Below are positions 35,431-47,459 of a DNA stretch of 64,000 nt, piece by piece. The stretch's first letter is position 1; each line of letters opens with the position of its first letter. Made by a program: the position numbers and the translations under genes. The notes below the pieces were generated by a model that was not told the DNA's origin, searched no databases, and saw only the letters and a list, made by a program, of their open reading frames with translations. This stretch comes from Portulaca oleracea (Eukaryota > Streptophyta > Magnoliopsida > Caryophyllales > Portulacaceae), in the NCBI GenBank assembly GCA_029582165.1, contig CM055873.1, positions 42,835,295-42,899,294 on the forward strand, written 5' to 3'.

Positions 35431-35858
35431 GTAAAGTTAGAGAAATAAAATGCATGAAGTAAATTTAAACTTAAAGCTTACATTCAAAGAATATCAACTA
35501 AAAACGAGACTTGGTCTACTAATGATGACATATATAATCTTTCCAACAAATCACAAAAGAAAAAGGTTACAAACTTAAAGCTTGCAGTTCTATGTGAAAT
35601 TTAAACTAAAATTAGGTTAAAGTTGAAATTAGATTTACCCAATCGGAAGCAATTGTGTCATCTTATGACAAAGTTATGTTTACTTACATATAGAAAAACA
35701 CAAAACTAAATGGAAGCAAAGTGTAATTAATGTAGGAATGTTGGTCATAAATGTTGAGGACAGTGGGGTCTCTTGGGGCTCTTATTACGAGGCTCATTTT
35801 TCCCTTTAACATGACAAATTGAGATCCCCTTTCTAATTTTATTAATAGTTCTAAGTGT
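35431..35858. other. AT-rich intergenic spacer
   Basis: No gene or repeat recognised between the Cassandra fragment and the following MITE. Confidence 0.45.
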
Positions 35859-35867
35859 TTAATATTA

Positions 35868-36208
35868 GTGTTTTTGGCCACAAATAATTCATTCTGAGGG
35901 GTTTGTGAGTGAGAATAATTCAAAGTGACTTTTCGGCTATTGACAATCTATATTTTTCACTATTTTCTCATAGCAGTCCACAATTAATTTCCGGCACCGG
36001 AAAGATGACGTGGTGACCGGAAATCTTATTTTTGAAGTTGAATAAACATACTTTCTGGTCGTTATGTCAGCTTTCTGGTGCTGGAAATTGATTATGGACT
36101 GCTATGAGAAAATAGCAAAAAAGTACAGACTGCCAATGGCTGAAAAGTCACTTTGAATTATTTCCAGTCACAAGCCCCTCAGTACGGATTATTTGTGGCA
36201 AAAAACCC
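35868..36208. mobile_element. MULE-like MITE with long inverted arms and 9-bp target duplication
   Basis: 341 bp made almost entirely of two inverted arms of about 150 bp. The left arm begins GTGTTTTTGGCCACAAATAA and the reversed right arm GGGTTTTTTGCCACAAATAA; both continue through TTCAAAGTGACTTTTC and CATAGCAGTCCA. Flanks 35859-35867 and 36209-36217 are both TTAATATTA, the 9-bp duplication expected of Mutator-like elements. No open frame. Confidence 0.82.
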
Positions 36209-36217
36209 TTAATATTA

Positions 36218-36855
36218 TGACCTCTGTTATCTTTTACCTGATTTTTTAATTAATTTTTTTCATTTTATATTATTTATTATTTTACAATTTCAATAATATA
36301 TTATTCGTAGTCACTAGTTTTCTTATTTTGTTATTAATGTACATTGAATCAACCCCAAATTTTGTTTTTGATTATGTATATTTAATCAATTTTCTATTTA
36401 ACTGTCTTATAGACTTTTGTAATATTGAATTTATCTTAGAGCCAAAGAAACGGAGGAAGTATATTATAGTTATCCATTTATTGTAAATAAAGGATTACAT
36501 TGTATACCATATTTATGTCTCTGATAGTAGTGATATTTAAAAAAAATAAAATTACTTATATATGGATATTCTAAATAATTGGACCTTCTCTAATAAGCAT
36601 AACTTGCGGTAACATATTTGATGTTGTTGTGTCGATGTCTGAGTGTGTTTTTTCATTTGCAGCAAAAAGCTGATGAGCAGTGAGAATAGATGTATGTATT
36701 AGGATATGTAGATGCATGCATGCTTGAGTTTTACACAAAGTGCATGCATTGTATGATATAAATCATATAATAGATATCTTAAAGGCATTGAACCAAGAGA
36801 AAGATGGCCTATTGAAGCAACAGTGAAGTTGGAGGGAGACAAACCCTACTTTTTA

Positions 36856-36909
<54 letters not shown>

Positions 36910-38285
36910 TTTGCCTTTGAATTTTATGTCATTTCTGATGAAGATCCCTGCCATAATACAAGAGCAACATACGAAAAGGTAATATGAAATCCCTTGTATA
37001 TTAAGGAGTGAGCATGAAAGGATACAATAGAGTGTTTACTTATTTTAGACCAAGATGTAGTGTAATTCATCTTTTTAATGGTGGTAATTTCGGTAATAAA
37101 TATTTGTATAAAAATCGAAAAAATGACTAATTAAATACTGGAAAGTTTCTAAGATAATAAACAATGAGTCTACAAAGTTTAAAATTAATTTAAAATGAAT
37201 AAGTGATAGTAGTAAGCAATGTAACATTAAATGATTAGTTTATTACTCCCTCCAATTTATATTAATTGTCGTCTTTGGAAATCGTATAGTTAAATTTTAA
37301 ATATTTTGACTATAAATTTCGCAAGATATAAAATGTGTTGCTATATAAAATTACCACAATTAGATTCGCAACGAAAAGTATTATCGTAAAAGTATAATAT
37401 TGCAATTGTTAATAGCACAGTATGTAAGAAATTATCAATCAAAAAGTGACATTGAAAACGTACAAATCAAAATTATAACAATTAGTATGAAACTGAGGGA
37501 GTAGAAAATTTTCAACTAGCTTTAATTTCATGGGAACTCTACAATCCTTTATTTCAAACATACTCTTGTGCTCCCTATTCTTTGTAGCTTTGGGGGGATT
37601 CTGTGGCTGTACAAAGAGACCATGATGCACATCCATACAGGAATTTGGGCAAATTGTGTTTCTTCTGATATGTTCCTCTTTCTTTAATTTTTACTGACGT
37701 TGCAAATACTAATTAAAAAATATACACTGAAAAAACTTATAATCCAAGTATATATCCATGATGGACACGAGAATGTTAGGTGCTTGAGATTGAAATTTAC
37801 ATTATACATGACATTTTAAAGATTACTAGAAAATAAAATAATATAACAAAACTAGCGGATACTCATCTCAGTTTGTTGATCATCCTTTTTATAATTAAGC
37901 TTTCCATTTATTATAAAAGTTTTTTAATATTGCACTCTTGCAATTTTGACAATTTCTTTCGTATTACTAGGACCTAATTGTATACATATACTACCTCCAT
38001 CCCAATTTATTTGTCACACTAAACACATTTATATGATCACTAAGGAACATTGGTAATGGGGTGAAAAGTTTATAAATTATTCAAATTACCCCTACAAAAT
38101 CCTTGCACAAAAAAATAAAAATGGTGAAATTCTAAATAAATTTATTTATTGGAAGTAAATGGAAATGACGATTAATGAAAGTGTGAAAGTGACAAATAAA
38201 ATGAGACAATGAAATTAATTATTGTGACAAATACTTCGTAGGGAAAGTAATATATATATCGATATAGAGAGAGAGAGCGCGACCG

Positions 38286-38326
<41 letters not shown>

Positions 38327-38880
38327 GTTTCTTGTTTGACTTGAATGCCTTTCAGTGATCAAAATTTGTTTAGCTTTCTAGAGAATATGAAATTAACTTG
38401 ATGTGTTTAGTACTACGTATTTAACCAATATGGCTAGGGTTTTCTCTATGTGGATTATACGAAGCAGCAGCCAAATTTTTGTATGTTTTCTTTGATATAT
38501 GTTTGAGATGCATTCCATTGAGAGTGACTGTCGATAGCCATATTCTGCTAATCTTCATTGCACCCAAATTTTTGTTTGGTTTCTTTTATACATGAATTGA
38601 CAACATCATAATATCTTCAACACATCTGCCTTGTGCTGCCTTATATATCTTTCGAATTCTATACAAAGTTGATTTTTTCATCAGTCATATATACATATCG
38701 ACATGCCTATGATGTTATTATTAAAATGTAATTTTACTTTCCCAATATATAATTATCAATTTTACTTGTTGTCAATTTTAATTTAATTTTCCTTTGAAAG
38801 TGCAAATTCGATTTATAATTATTAAAGTAATATTGTGGGGAGGGGGTGTTATGTGCGTGATGTGGGAATTAATTTGGATG
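36218..38880. other. AT-rich intergenic DNA with microsatellites
   Basis: No gene supported. It holds an (ATT)n microsatellite at 36858-36907 and a (GA)n tract with a short break at about 38262-38326. Fragments around 37240-37500 and 37990-38250 contain 'actccctcc...aattta' phrases, a common feature of plant Stowaway/Mariner-type MITE ends, but I could not close an element. Confidence 0.45.
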
Positions 38881-38884
38881 AATG

Positions 38885-38887
<3 letters not shown>

Positions 38888-38951
<64 letters not shown>
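38888..38951. repeat. (TA)n microsatellite
   Basis: About 32 uninterrupted TA units. Confidence 0.95.
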
Positions 38952-38954
<3 letters not shown>

Positions 38955-40580
38955 ATAAAAAGGTCAAATCTCCTACAACCGAGGGAAGACTCGGGGAGAT
39001 TCTCCTATTATGTGTACATACATATGTGAGCAGGCGTGTATGTATCAACAATTCTGTCACAACTGTGGTCTATAAATTAAATAAATTAAAACTTTAAATA
39101 AAATTTAACTTCAATAGTTTGGAGATAAATTTAAAAGTTAAAATATGAAATTTGAGGTTCAACTATTTTTTTATAATATATATCCCCGCTTATTGATCGA
39201 TAGTTTGCGACTTCCGCCATTAAAATAAATTAAAATATAGGAGCAAATTCGATCGACTTTATTTGGTTTGGATTCAAATTTGTAATCCAATAGGTAAGAG
39301 CTAAAATATAAATTTTGAACTGCAAATCCTTTTATCAGATAAATATATCACCGCCTTTTCAATATTTTGTTGCTTCAGAAATAATCCATTGAAATTTAAA
39401 CGTAAAATTTAATTTCAATGTTTTATATCAAACTTTTATCTTATCACCGGATATAGGAAAGAAAACCTTAATGTGAATCTCAAGCTATAATTTTTTTTAA
39501 CAATATAACATGTATTAATATAACATGTATCATTGCTATTTAGGACATTATTTTTCCCTTAAATTGAAAACTCAGGTCGATTTCGGGGTAGGAGCAGCTT
39601 TTATGAGGACCCATTGTGTTGTGTGGCTTTACGCTGCATGTCATTATGAAATAAACGAATCGGTCATTCACTTACTCAGAATACTGTTGGTCTTTCCGTC
39701 ATCATATTTGATCAACCTAAGCTAGCAGCCATGATTATGCAATGCTGTAGACTGTAGTAGGGGGACTAATGAACATGATCGACTTATGCAAAATATAATT
39801 AAAGTAATTGAATGTAGCTAGCTAGCTAACTGAAATCATGTTAATTATTTATGACATATATATATATATACTCTCTTTGTTTGGTTTTATTAGTCATTTT
39901 TTGAAATTATGTCAAAACTTTGACCATTAATATTTTAATTTATACAATGATTCATCATACAAAATTGATGTCATTAGATTCGTAATAAAAAATACTATTA
40001 AAAAAGTATAATATTATATTTTTTGCAAAACATTTATATTAGAAATTATTGATCAAAAATTGACACTGAAAATCGTAAATGATAGATAAAAAAGAATGGA
40101 GGGAGTATATAAGAGCAAACTGATTGAATGTGAACTGGATACATACATTCATAGATTAGCTGCCACTCGTGTCAACTTCTTCATCATTACCACTGGGATG
40201 AATGTCATTCAATATGATCTAAAGACCGAATCATTATGATGAAACAACCCAGCTTGGGTATAATCGGAAGCAAACAAACACAGAAAAACCTAATCATTAT
40301 TGCTGAAATAAAGCATTCACTTTTCCATAATCCCTTATTAAAAACTATCGATTTCAAATTTATGAACTTTGGTTTCATGCATGCATTGCATGCTTAGTTA
40401 GCACATTTAAATATAAGGGTTTAAAGCATATGTGATTATGTGAAGCTGGGTTTAATTCCATTATACCATTATATTATTCAACCCCTATATATTAGGTGAA
40501 TGCCAAAATAATGGTCTTAATATTTAATTAGATCATCCAAATTTTATTTATTTATTGTTTATGGTCCAGTTGTACCATTA
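38952..40580. other. AT-rich intergenic DNA
   Basis: No gene recognised. The stretch 39868-40110 begins 'ctctctttgtttggtttt' and ends 'aaaaagaatggagggagtat', a weak inverted pair suggesting another Stowaway-like MITE relic. Confidence 0.4.
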
Positions 40581-40804
40581 GGGTCCTATTCTTTGGTTAA
40601 GTTATTTTCAAGTCTGAATAGATAAGTTAGGATAAATTAAGATAAGTTAGGATAAGTTAGGATAAATTATGATGCTTAATTTTTAAGGGAATCGTGTTTT
40701 TAGAGTGATTTTTTTTTTTTTTGAGGAATTGTGTTACGTTTGGATAAGTTTGAATATGTTAGGATAAGTTGGAGAGTTATATCCAACCTAACCAAAGAAA
40801 ATGG
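40581..40804. mobile_element. Unclassified MITE with internal GATAAGTTAG repeats
   Basis: About 220 bp. The left end GGTCCTATTCTTTGGTTAAG is the inverse of the right end (reversed CCATTTTCTTTGGTTAGG). The interior has five or six tandem copies of a GATAAGTTAG/GATAAATTAR unit at 40620-40672. The flanking trinucleotide TTA on the left is not matched exactly on the right. Confidence 0.5.
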
Positions 40805-41287
40805 TAAGTTGTTTCAAGCCATCGAGTTATTGACAATAATATTGTGAACTATTACATATTGTGGTGGAAATTAAACAATATACATTATGCAATGTCATTT
40901 ACAACTGAGATCCTAGCTAGTATAATAATACACTAATTATTCAAGCAAAAGAAAGATTATATTACCAATATAATTTTTAAAGCTCCGAAATTTAACAAAA
41001 GAGAACAAATCTAAGTAGATATATGCTATAAAAACATTACATTACTGCACTATATTATACAATTGCACCATGTTTTATTCATGTTATACATGATTCACTA
41101 ACTTTTAGATTGAATGAGGATACCTACGTACCCCTCCCCCCCCCCCCCTTTTTTTTTTGTTGTTTCCTAATAATTAAGACTATATACATCAGTCATTTTC
41201 ATTGTCATTTTAGTGCAATCAACGACCCTCTTTTTCTACATCGGAAAAGAAAAAGAAGATTTATCACAATTATATCACAATTCCCCA
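40805..41287. other. Intergenic DNA with a C/T tract
   Basis: AT-rich, with a C-run then T-run at about 41132-41161. No gene. Confidence 0.45.
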
Positions 41288-41472
41288 CGTCGTGTAGCTC
41301 AGTTGGTAGGGGGAGATGTAGCTTGGTCGCATGGTCAGGGGTTCGATTCCTCTGATCTCATCTAATCTCCTCGCCCTGCCGCTGAGTTAGGTGGAATGAA
41401 CTCCTCGTCAGTGAAGGGGGGAGGGGGAGCTGGCGAGGCCCTCAAAGCCAAGGGTTATTGCCTTTTTTTTTT
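41288..41472 (+). mobile_element. tRNA-derived SINE
   Basis: The polymerase III box A TAGCTCAGTTGG is at 41295-41306 and box B GGTTCGATTCC at 41340-41350, spaced as in a tRNA gene. The sequence does not fold as a complete tRNA and continues for about 120 bp of non-tRNA body to a T-run at 41462-41472. This is the layout of a plant SINE. Target duplication not found. Confidence 0.7.
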
Positions 41473-42197
41473 ATATTACTAGTACTAGTATGGGTTATAT
41501 AGGGGTGGTTCTTGAATTACAGTGTATTAAGTTGAGCCAACTCCAAGCATCCGCGCGAAAAAAAATAAATAATTATCATCATGAAGCAGTAATAGTTCTC
41601 GAATTAATTATGGGTCTATTAAGTTAATTAATTAGTTATGTTAACCCTACTGAAAAAAAGGGGGTGTAGAGTTAGCTAGCAATATATATTGGAGAAAGAA
41701 AGTAGCACGTGAGGGGAAGCAGACACAATCAAGAAAAAGAGAAGGAAACAAACCAAAACACAGAAAGATGTGTTAGAATGCAATGTTGTTTTAGTGCCCA
41801 CCTCCACTATAATTAAAACAAGTGATTAGTGATACATTCAACTTTAATCCTTTGTTTCTTTGTCCCACCCTAATCTAATCCATCCCCCCTCTTCATGTTA
41901 TATTTATTTAGTATTATTTTATCATTTCTGTTGCTACGTTTTGTTTCACCTAATCTATGTCTTTCCTTTATCCAATGGGCCCAACCCAAAGGTACCCCCC
42001 ATGAATATATATAACATCTTAATTTTAATAGTGAATTTTATTAACAAATAAGTTTATCATTTAATATAAACTAATAAATCTTGGGATTTGATTATTAATT
42101 TTGGACCTTTGTATGTTCACAACAAAGTTTTAATATATGAATTTTAGTGATGATGAATTTTAGTGGACTAACATTGAGTTCTAATTACTTTAATTAA

Positions 42198-42242
<45 letters not shown>

Positions 42243-42250
42243 GGGCGGAG
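41473..42250. other. Intergenic DNA
   Basis: AT-rich, with a (TA)n/(TATG)n microsatellite at 42203-42242. No gene. Confidence 0.45.
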
Positions 42251-42254
42251 GTAA

Positions 42255-43030
42255 TGTTTGTATGAGAGGAACCTCTTATATGCAGGTTTGATAGCGTCCT
42301 CAATAAAAGCCCAAGCAAGAACATTATCCTCATGGCCATCAAGGGCAACTGAGGAACGACAAAGATGTTTTGATATGAAAATAAAAAATTTCCTCAGCCA
42401 AACAGCGATGGAAAATATGGGATCAATCTACAGATTATGACACGCAACTTCAGGAAATTGGAAAGAGAAGATTTCCTGCCTCTTTAGTTTCAAATGTGAT
42501 TATTGTCTACCATATGTGACCTAAGTTCTGAAGTGTGATTTTTGCAGAAAATCAATGACTTTCTTATATCTGAAAAGAATTAGACGCATATAAAGAAATT
42601 GCAAAATTAAGAAAAGAAGTCGTTGACATCCAGAATCAAGGATCATGTGAAGATCAAAGAAAAAGCAATGTTTACAAGTATAAAAGAAACCCTAAGCTTA
42701 AAGAAGAAGCTGAGAAGTGAGCACGAAAAAAAATATACAACCTTCAAGCATTCAATTAATCTTTGTAGGCAATCGAAAGAGTGGTTGTTGTGTTTGAGAG
42801 CTTGTAGCCAATAAGTCAAAATATTGGTGAGTGTTTGTGGCCCGTCGAGAGGCACTAGTGAGCCAAGCGAGCTTGGTGAGAAAAGTGTAACAAAGACTAG
42901 TTCTGAGTCTTTGTTAGTGTTAGACTCGCCGGTGTGGTTGGCTTGAAGATTTAGCTTAACTGTTCCAAGACAAATTGGTGCTTGATGGGGATCAATTACA
43001 TGACCTTCAAAATAGAAAGTCACATTCATA
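42255..43030. other. Possible captured gene fragment, unidentified
   Basis: This stretch is less AT-rich than its surroundings and has coding-like pieces without a continuous frame. One + strand run near 42580-42718 reads AYKEIAKLRKEVVDIQNQGS and continues lysine/glutamate-rich before a stop. A minus-strand frame at 43029-42643 contains SLGSLVPLDGPQTLTNIL. I do not recognise either family. It could be a transduplicated gene fragment or a repeat relic. Confidence 0.25.
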
Positions 43031-45340
43031 CCAAGTGAACTACTAGCTCATTGGCAACCTTTCATTCTCTGATATATTCTTTATAACAAATGAATAGATA
43101 ATTAACTGAAGAAATGGTATAATTGCCCAAATCAAGGAAATAAAATAAATAGGGGGGATATTAGTGGTGAGCTTGTTTGTTTTATTCAATAGGTGTTGAG
43201 GGCCTGCTAAATGGACACTGCTTAGTTGTTGGTTTGTCAATTTTATTTTAGTTTCATGTTACACAACATCTTCACATTTTTAATGATATTTTGTTGGCCT
43301 AAATGTCATGCACCCATTAGTTTATGAGATTAAAATTAATCTTAAAAATAAAAGTCATAATTAATTTAATCCTGACAAGTCATAAACTGATTCTGGATTA
43401 GGTTGTATACTATAATTAAAGGCCCATTCATGTCTGAACTTGAAAAGTGACAAGCTTAACTGGAGAAACATTAATTAAATTATGTTAATGTAAGATTAAT
43501 TGATTAATTAATTATATGTAATGAGGCATTAGATGGCAAATCATGGTGTCTAGTCCTTTGTAGCTTAGGGATAAGATCATTATTAAGGGGCAATTAATTA
43601 TAAAATAAGAACACCAAAACTGTGAAAATGTGGGTTCTAGATTCTAGTTCTTGTCGGTTGGCAGGCTGTGTTTTGCTAGATTCAGCCAAATAATTTTGAC
43701 TATTATAACCACTAATTGTGATTAAATAAATAAATTCAGGAGCTACATATTAGTTCCACGGTCCAAATTCCAGATTATGTCCTTTGGAGAAGTGACGCTT
43801 TGTACAAAGTTTTGACTTCATACACAGAGTAAGTATGAAACTATATACATATATGTTTCCACATTCTTGAGTAATTAGGTTAGTTGGTCTGCTAGACTGC
43901 TAGGATATCTTTCTACCGGGTTAAAACTTAAACATATCTGTCAATTTAGAATAACATGTTTAGAATAACACTCCTTTCGTCTCTCTTTTTTTTTTTTTTT
44001 TTGGAAAAAAAAAATTGCTACATATGATCCTCGTTTCTTAGACAAGTTTTATCAATTTCAACTATAGTAAGCATTTTCTAATAATATTTTTGGTCTGTTA
44101 TTGAAAAATACTCAATGCGTTTTATCTGTCATTTACGATTTTCAGTGTCACTTTTTAATCAATAATTTTTAATATAAAATTTTTATAAAAAAATAATATT
44201 ATACTTTTTAAATAATATTTTTTATTACGAATCTAACGACATCAATTTTAATTTGTATGATGAATCATTATACAAATTAAGATATCAACGGACAACGGTC
44301 AAAATTTTTAACACAATTTCTTAAGCGACGGATAAATAAAAACGGAGGGAGTATATAAAAGATTAATACTTCTTAAAAACCACAAAAAGTTTTCTTTATT
44401 AATGAGGTGAGAGCTCTTAACTCAGCTGATATCCCTTGCATTATCCACAGATTATAGGATCGATTCTTGGGAGACCCTATTGGGTTGCTCAAATTACCAA
44501 TATAAAAATAATAACTTATAAATATCGAGAGAGTCATCGTCGCCTTCCACCCATGTAAAGCTTTGCCCTTGGGTGGCACACACTAGAGTACAAAATCAAA
44601 TAATATACATTTACCTTATTTGAGGTTTTGAACCCGATTTTTTAATTCAATATATCATAATATAATTTTTAAGAAAACACACTAATAAATATCTTATGTC
44701 AAATTCTATCCCATCCTTTTATTTTATTAATTAGGTAGATTAATTAGGTAGATTGAAAAACTATTTGGTTCGGTATGGAGACCAATTACAAATTGGACTC
44801 AAGAAGCTAGCCTTGTTGACTTGCATAACAAGGTTAAATGAAGAATTTGAGCTGGAAAAAACTTGCAAAGACATAAGATTAATGAGTTGAACGAAGATAA
44901 ACAAAAGCTAAGAGAAGGGTTGGACAGAATAGAACCTAGTTATTTCCAGTGAGCAACCATTTGTTCTTAGTCTGATCGATCTTGGTTTTTCCCTTAGTTT
45001 AGTCCGATTCCATATCACAATAGAGATTAGAGTGAGTCTCTAAATCAAATTGTAATCCGCAATATAAATATCAGTATAAAATTTTCCAAATTGAAACTCT
45101 TCGTTCTGTTGCTGATACATAACCCCCACAGCTTATATGTAACCTTGTTGCAAATTCTTTAACCTTATTAGACTTTAAATTATCAAAAAGAAAAGCTCCT
45201 TATCTCGTATATATAGTTTGAATTAATTTGTGTGTGATATCCCTAACGAAACATATAATTTAATTATAAAAAAGAAGTGAAGGAATATACAATTGTTCTT
45301 GTATTTTCTTGGGTTGTAGTCAACGTCAAGGAATATAGGG
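43031..45340. other. AT-rich intergenic DNA upstream of the Aux/IAA gene
   Basis: No gene supported. A Stowaway-type tract with 'aaaaacggagggagtatat' at its right end spans about 44095-44356. A T/A homopolymer tract lies at 43988-44013. A coding-like scrap (INELNEDKQKLREGLDRIEP) occurs near 44876-44940 without splice context. Confidence 0.4.
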
Positions 45341-45713
45341 GTGATCGAACATCAAGATGAAGATAGGAAGAAAAGAATAGTAGGAATGGAAAAATCCACG
45401 TGGGAGAAACTAGGTGGGGGATATGTCGGGCAGAAGGAGAGCAATTAAAGGCGGACATTGTCTTTGATGTCACGTAATGTGCCCCCACTCTGTCTTTCTT
45501 ATTCAATCTCCTCTTTCTTATTCTTCTTATATATATAAACAAACCATCTCCCTGTTTTCCCTCCCCAATACCAAAATCAAAATCACCCACCACTATCATC
45601 ATCATCATCAATTGCTTTCCTCTTCATTCAAGCAACACCCAAATTCCCTTCTTTCCTTCCTTGAAAAACACTCACTTTCTCACTCATTCACTAAGATTGA
45701 ATTTTAGTTAAAG
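45341..45713 (+). promoter_or_regulatory. Promoter and 5' leader of the Aux/IAA gene
   Basis: A CACGTG G-box (about 45397-45402), TGTCGG (45424-45429), a high-affinity auxin response factor site type, and TGTCTT (about 45460) lie within 310 bp of the start codon. TATATATAA at about 45529-45538 is a good TATA box, about 180 bp upstream of the ATG, and a C/T- and CAT-rich leader follows. Auxin response factor control fits the Aux/IAA family but is inferred. Confidence 0.55.
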
Positions 45714-47026
45714 ATGATGGGGAAGATGAGGCATCTTCATCGTCCACGTCCACGTCGTTCATCTTCATCTTCTTCTTCCATTGACAGCAACACCAACAGT
45801 TGTGGTTCTGGGTATCAAGAGTATCATGGGGAAGCTTCTTGTAGCAGTTCTTCTCTTTCCTCTACAAATGATCATATTAACAATAATTATTATTATAGCA
45901 AGGATCATTTGAGCACTGATCTTAGGCTCGGACTCACCCTCTCTCACCAAAATAATCATCATTTTTCCTCCTCTTCCCCAAGGTTTCTTCTCTTCTCTTT
46001 TTTTTTTTTTTAAATCTACTATATATGTCATTTTCATCTCCATATCAATCTATCTCATGTCATGAATGCTATCTATGATCGATTATGTGTTTTATGGTAA
46101 TTGATCATGAGTTCTCTAGTAGATGGCTAAATGCCCCATGATCATATTAAATCCAATGTTTTATTTATTTATTTATTTTAATTAATATTTTTAATACTGA
46201 ACTTTTCAACATTTACTTATAACTTACTCGATCTTACTTTGTTCTTTTAAACTTCAATGGCTGAAGCATTATTTTAATACTGAAATAATCAACATTGTAA
46301 AATGTTTTGCTAGTAGAATGGATTGTTTGGCTATCATTCACATTTACCACTGTTAATATATATGATATTTTCGCTCATTTTCGCTTTATGTGTCACTTCA
46401 ATTTATATATTTGCCAAATTTTAAAAACTTTGATTAAAAGTTTCATAATATATACAATGATTTATTATAGAAAAGTATTGTTTAATTATATGTATAACGA
46501 AAAATACTATCGGAAAAAATATAATGTGATAATATTTTGATAAAATATCACGTGAAAAAATTGCTAGTAAAAGAAAAGTATTGAATGCCATAAAAATTTA
46601 ACAAGTTACCAATAAAATGAGAAGATACATTATATCTTTATATTTTAATATGCCTTTTTTTGGTATTCAAAACAAGATTTCAAGGGTAATAGTAAGTATA
46701 TATAGACAAGCATAATATCATTAAGGGGATATATTTGAATTGTTGATCTCCCTTTTTTTCCAAAAGGATGTGTTCACTATCAATTTTAAGTTCTTTACTA
46801 ATTAAAAATAAATTCAAACACACTACGTACTCCTTTATAAATTCTATCTTTTCTTTTTCTTTGTCTTCACTTTTGTCAATTAATAACAAAGAAGATTCTA
46901 GTTGTTTGCTTTTGAAAATTCTAACCTTGATGATTAACACTTTTACTTGTATTAAAAAAGTAAATGTTAGTAATACATACCATAGATCTTTTCAAAAGAC
47001 ATGTATATTATAGTCGGACTATTTTT

Positions 47027-47059
<33 letters not shown>

Positions 47060-47428
47060 TTATTCACACAAATAAATTTCTGAAAGCATATGATATATCC
47101 ATCTTCCAAAAAATATGGTTATTTTCTATCAAAATGTATATCTAGAAAACAACATATGATCTGATTTATCAGTAGTTTCCTTTTCAATCAAAAAGCTTCA
47201 AAATGATATGATGTGATATATGAATGTTTAGAAAAGAGAGAATACTAACACTAACATGTTAGATGTGATCATGTGGATCATGTGATGTATCCTAGCTATC
47301 TACCATCATCGAAATCTGTATAGCAGTCCCTGTCAATGTCTTTTAAGTTGAGATATGAATCACACAAAATCATTTTATTTAGTATTAATTAATGTAAAAT
47401 AGTGTTGTTATGCAATACATGTTGGGAG

Positions 47429-47459
<31 letters not shown>

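Noticed and set aside
37439..37636. 65-aa minus-strand frame as a small gene
   Set aside because: No family recognised, no splice or promoter context, in repeat-rich DNA.
38882..39097. Protein of repeated YI residues
   Set aside because: Translation of a (TA)n microsatellite.
41288..41360. A functional tRNA gene, suggested by box A and box B
   Set aside because: The acceptor and anticodon stems do not close, there is no discriminator end, and similar SINE-type sequence continues past the tRNA part; it is called a SINE.
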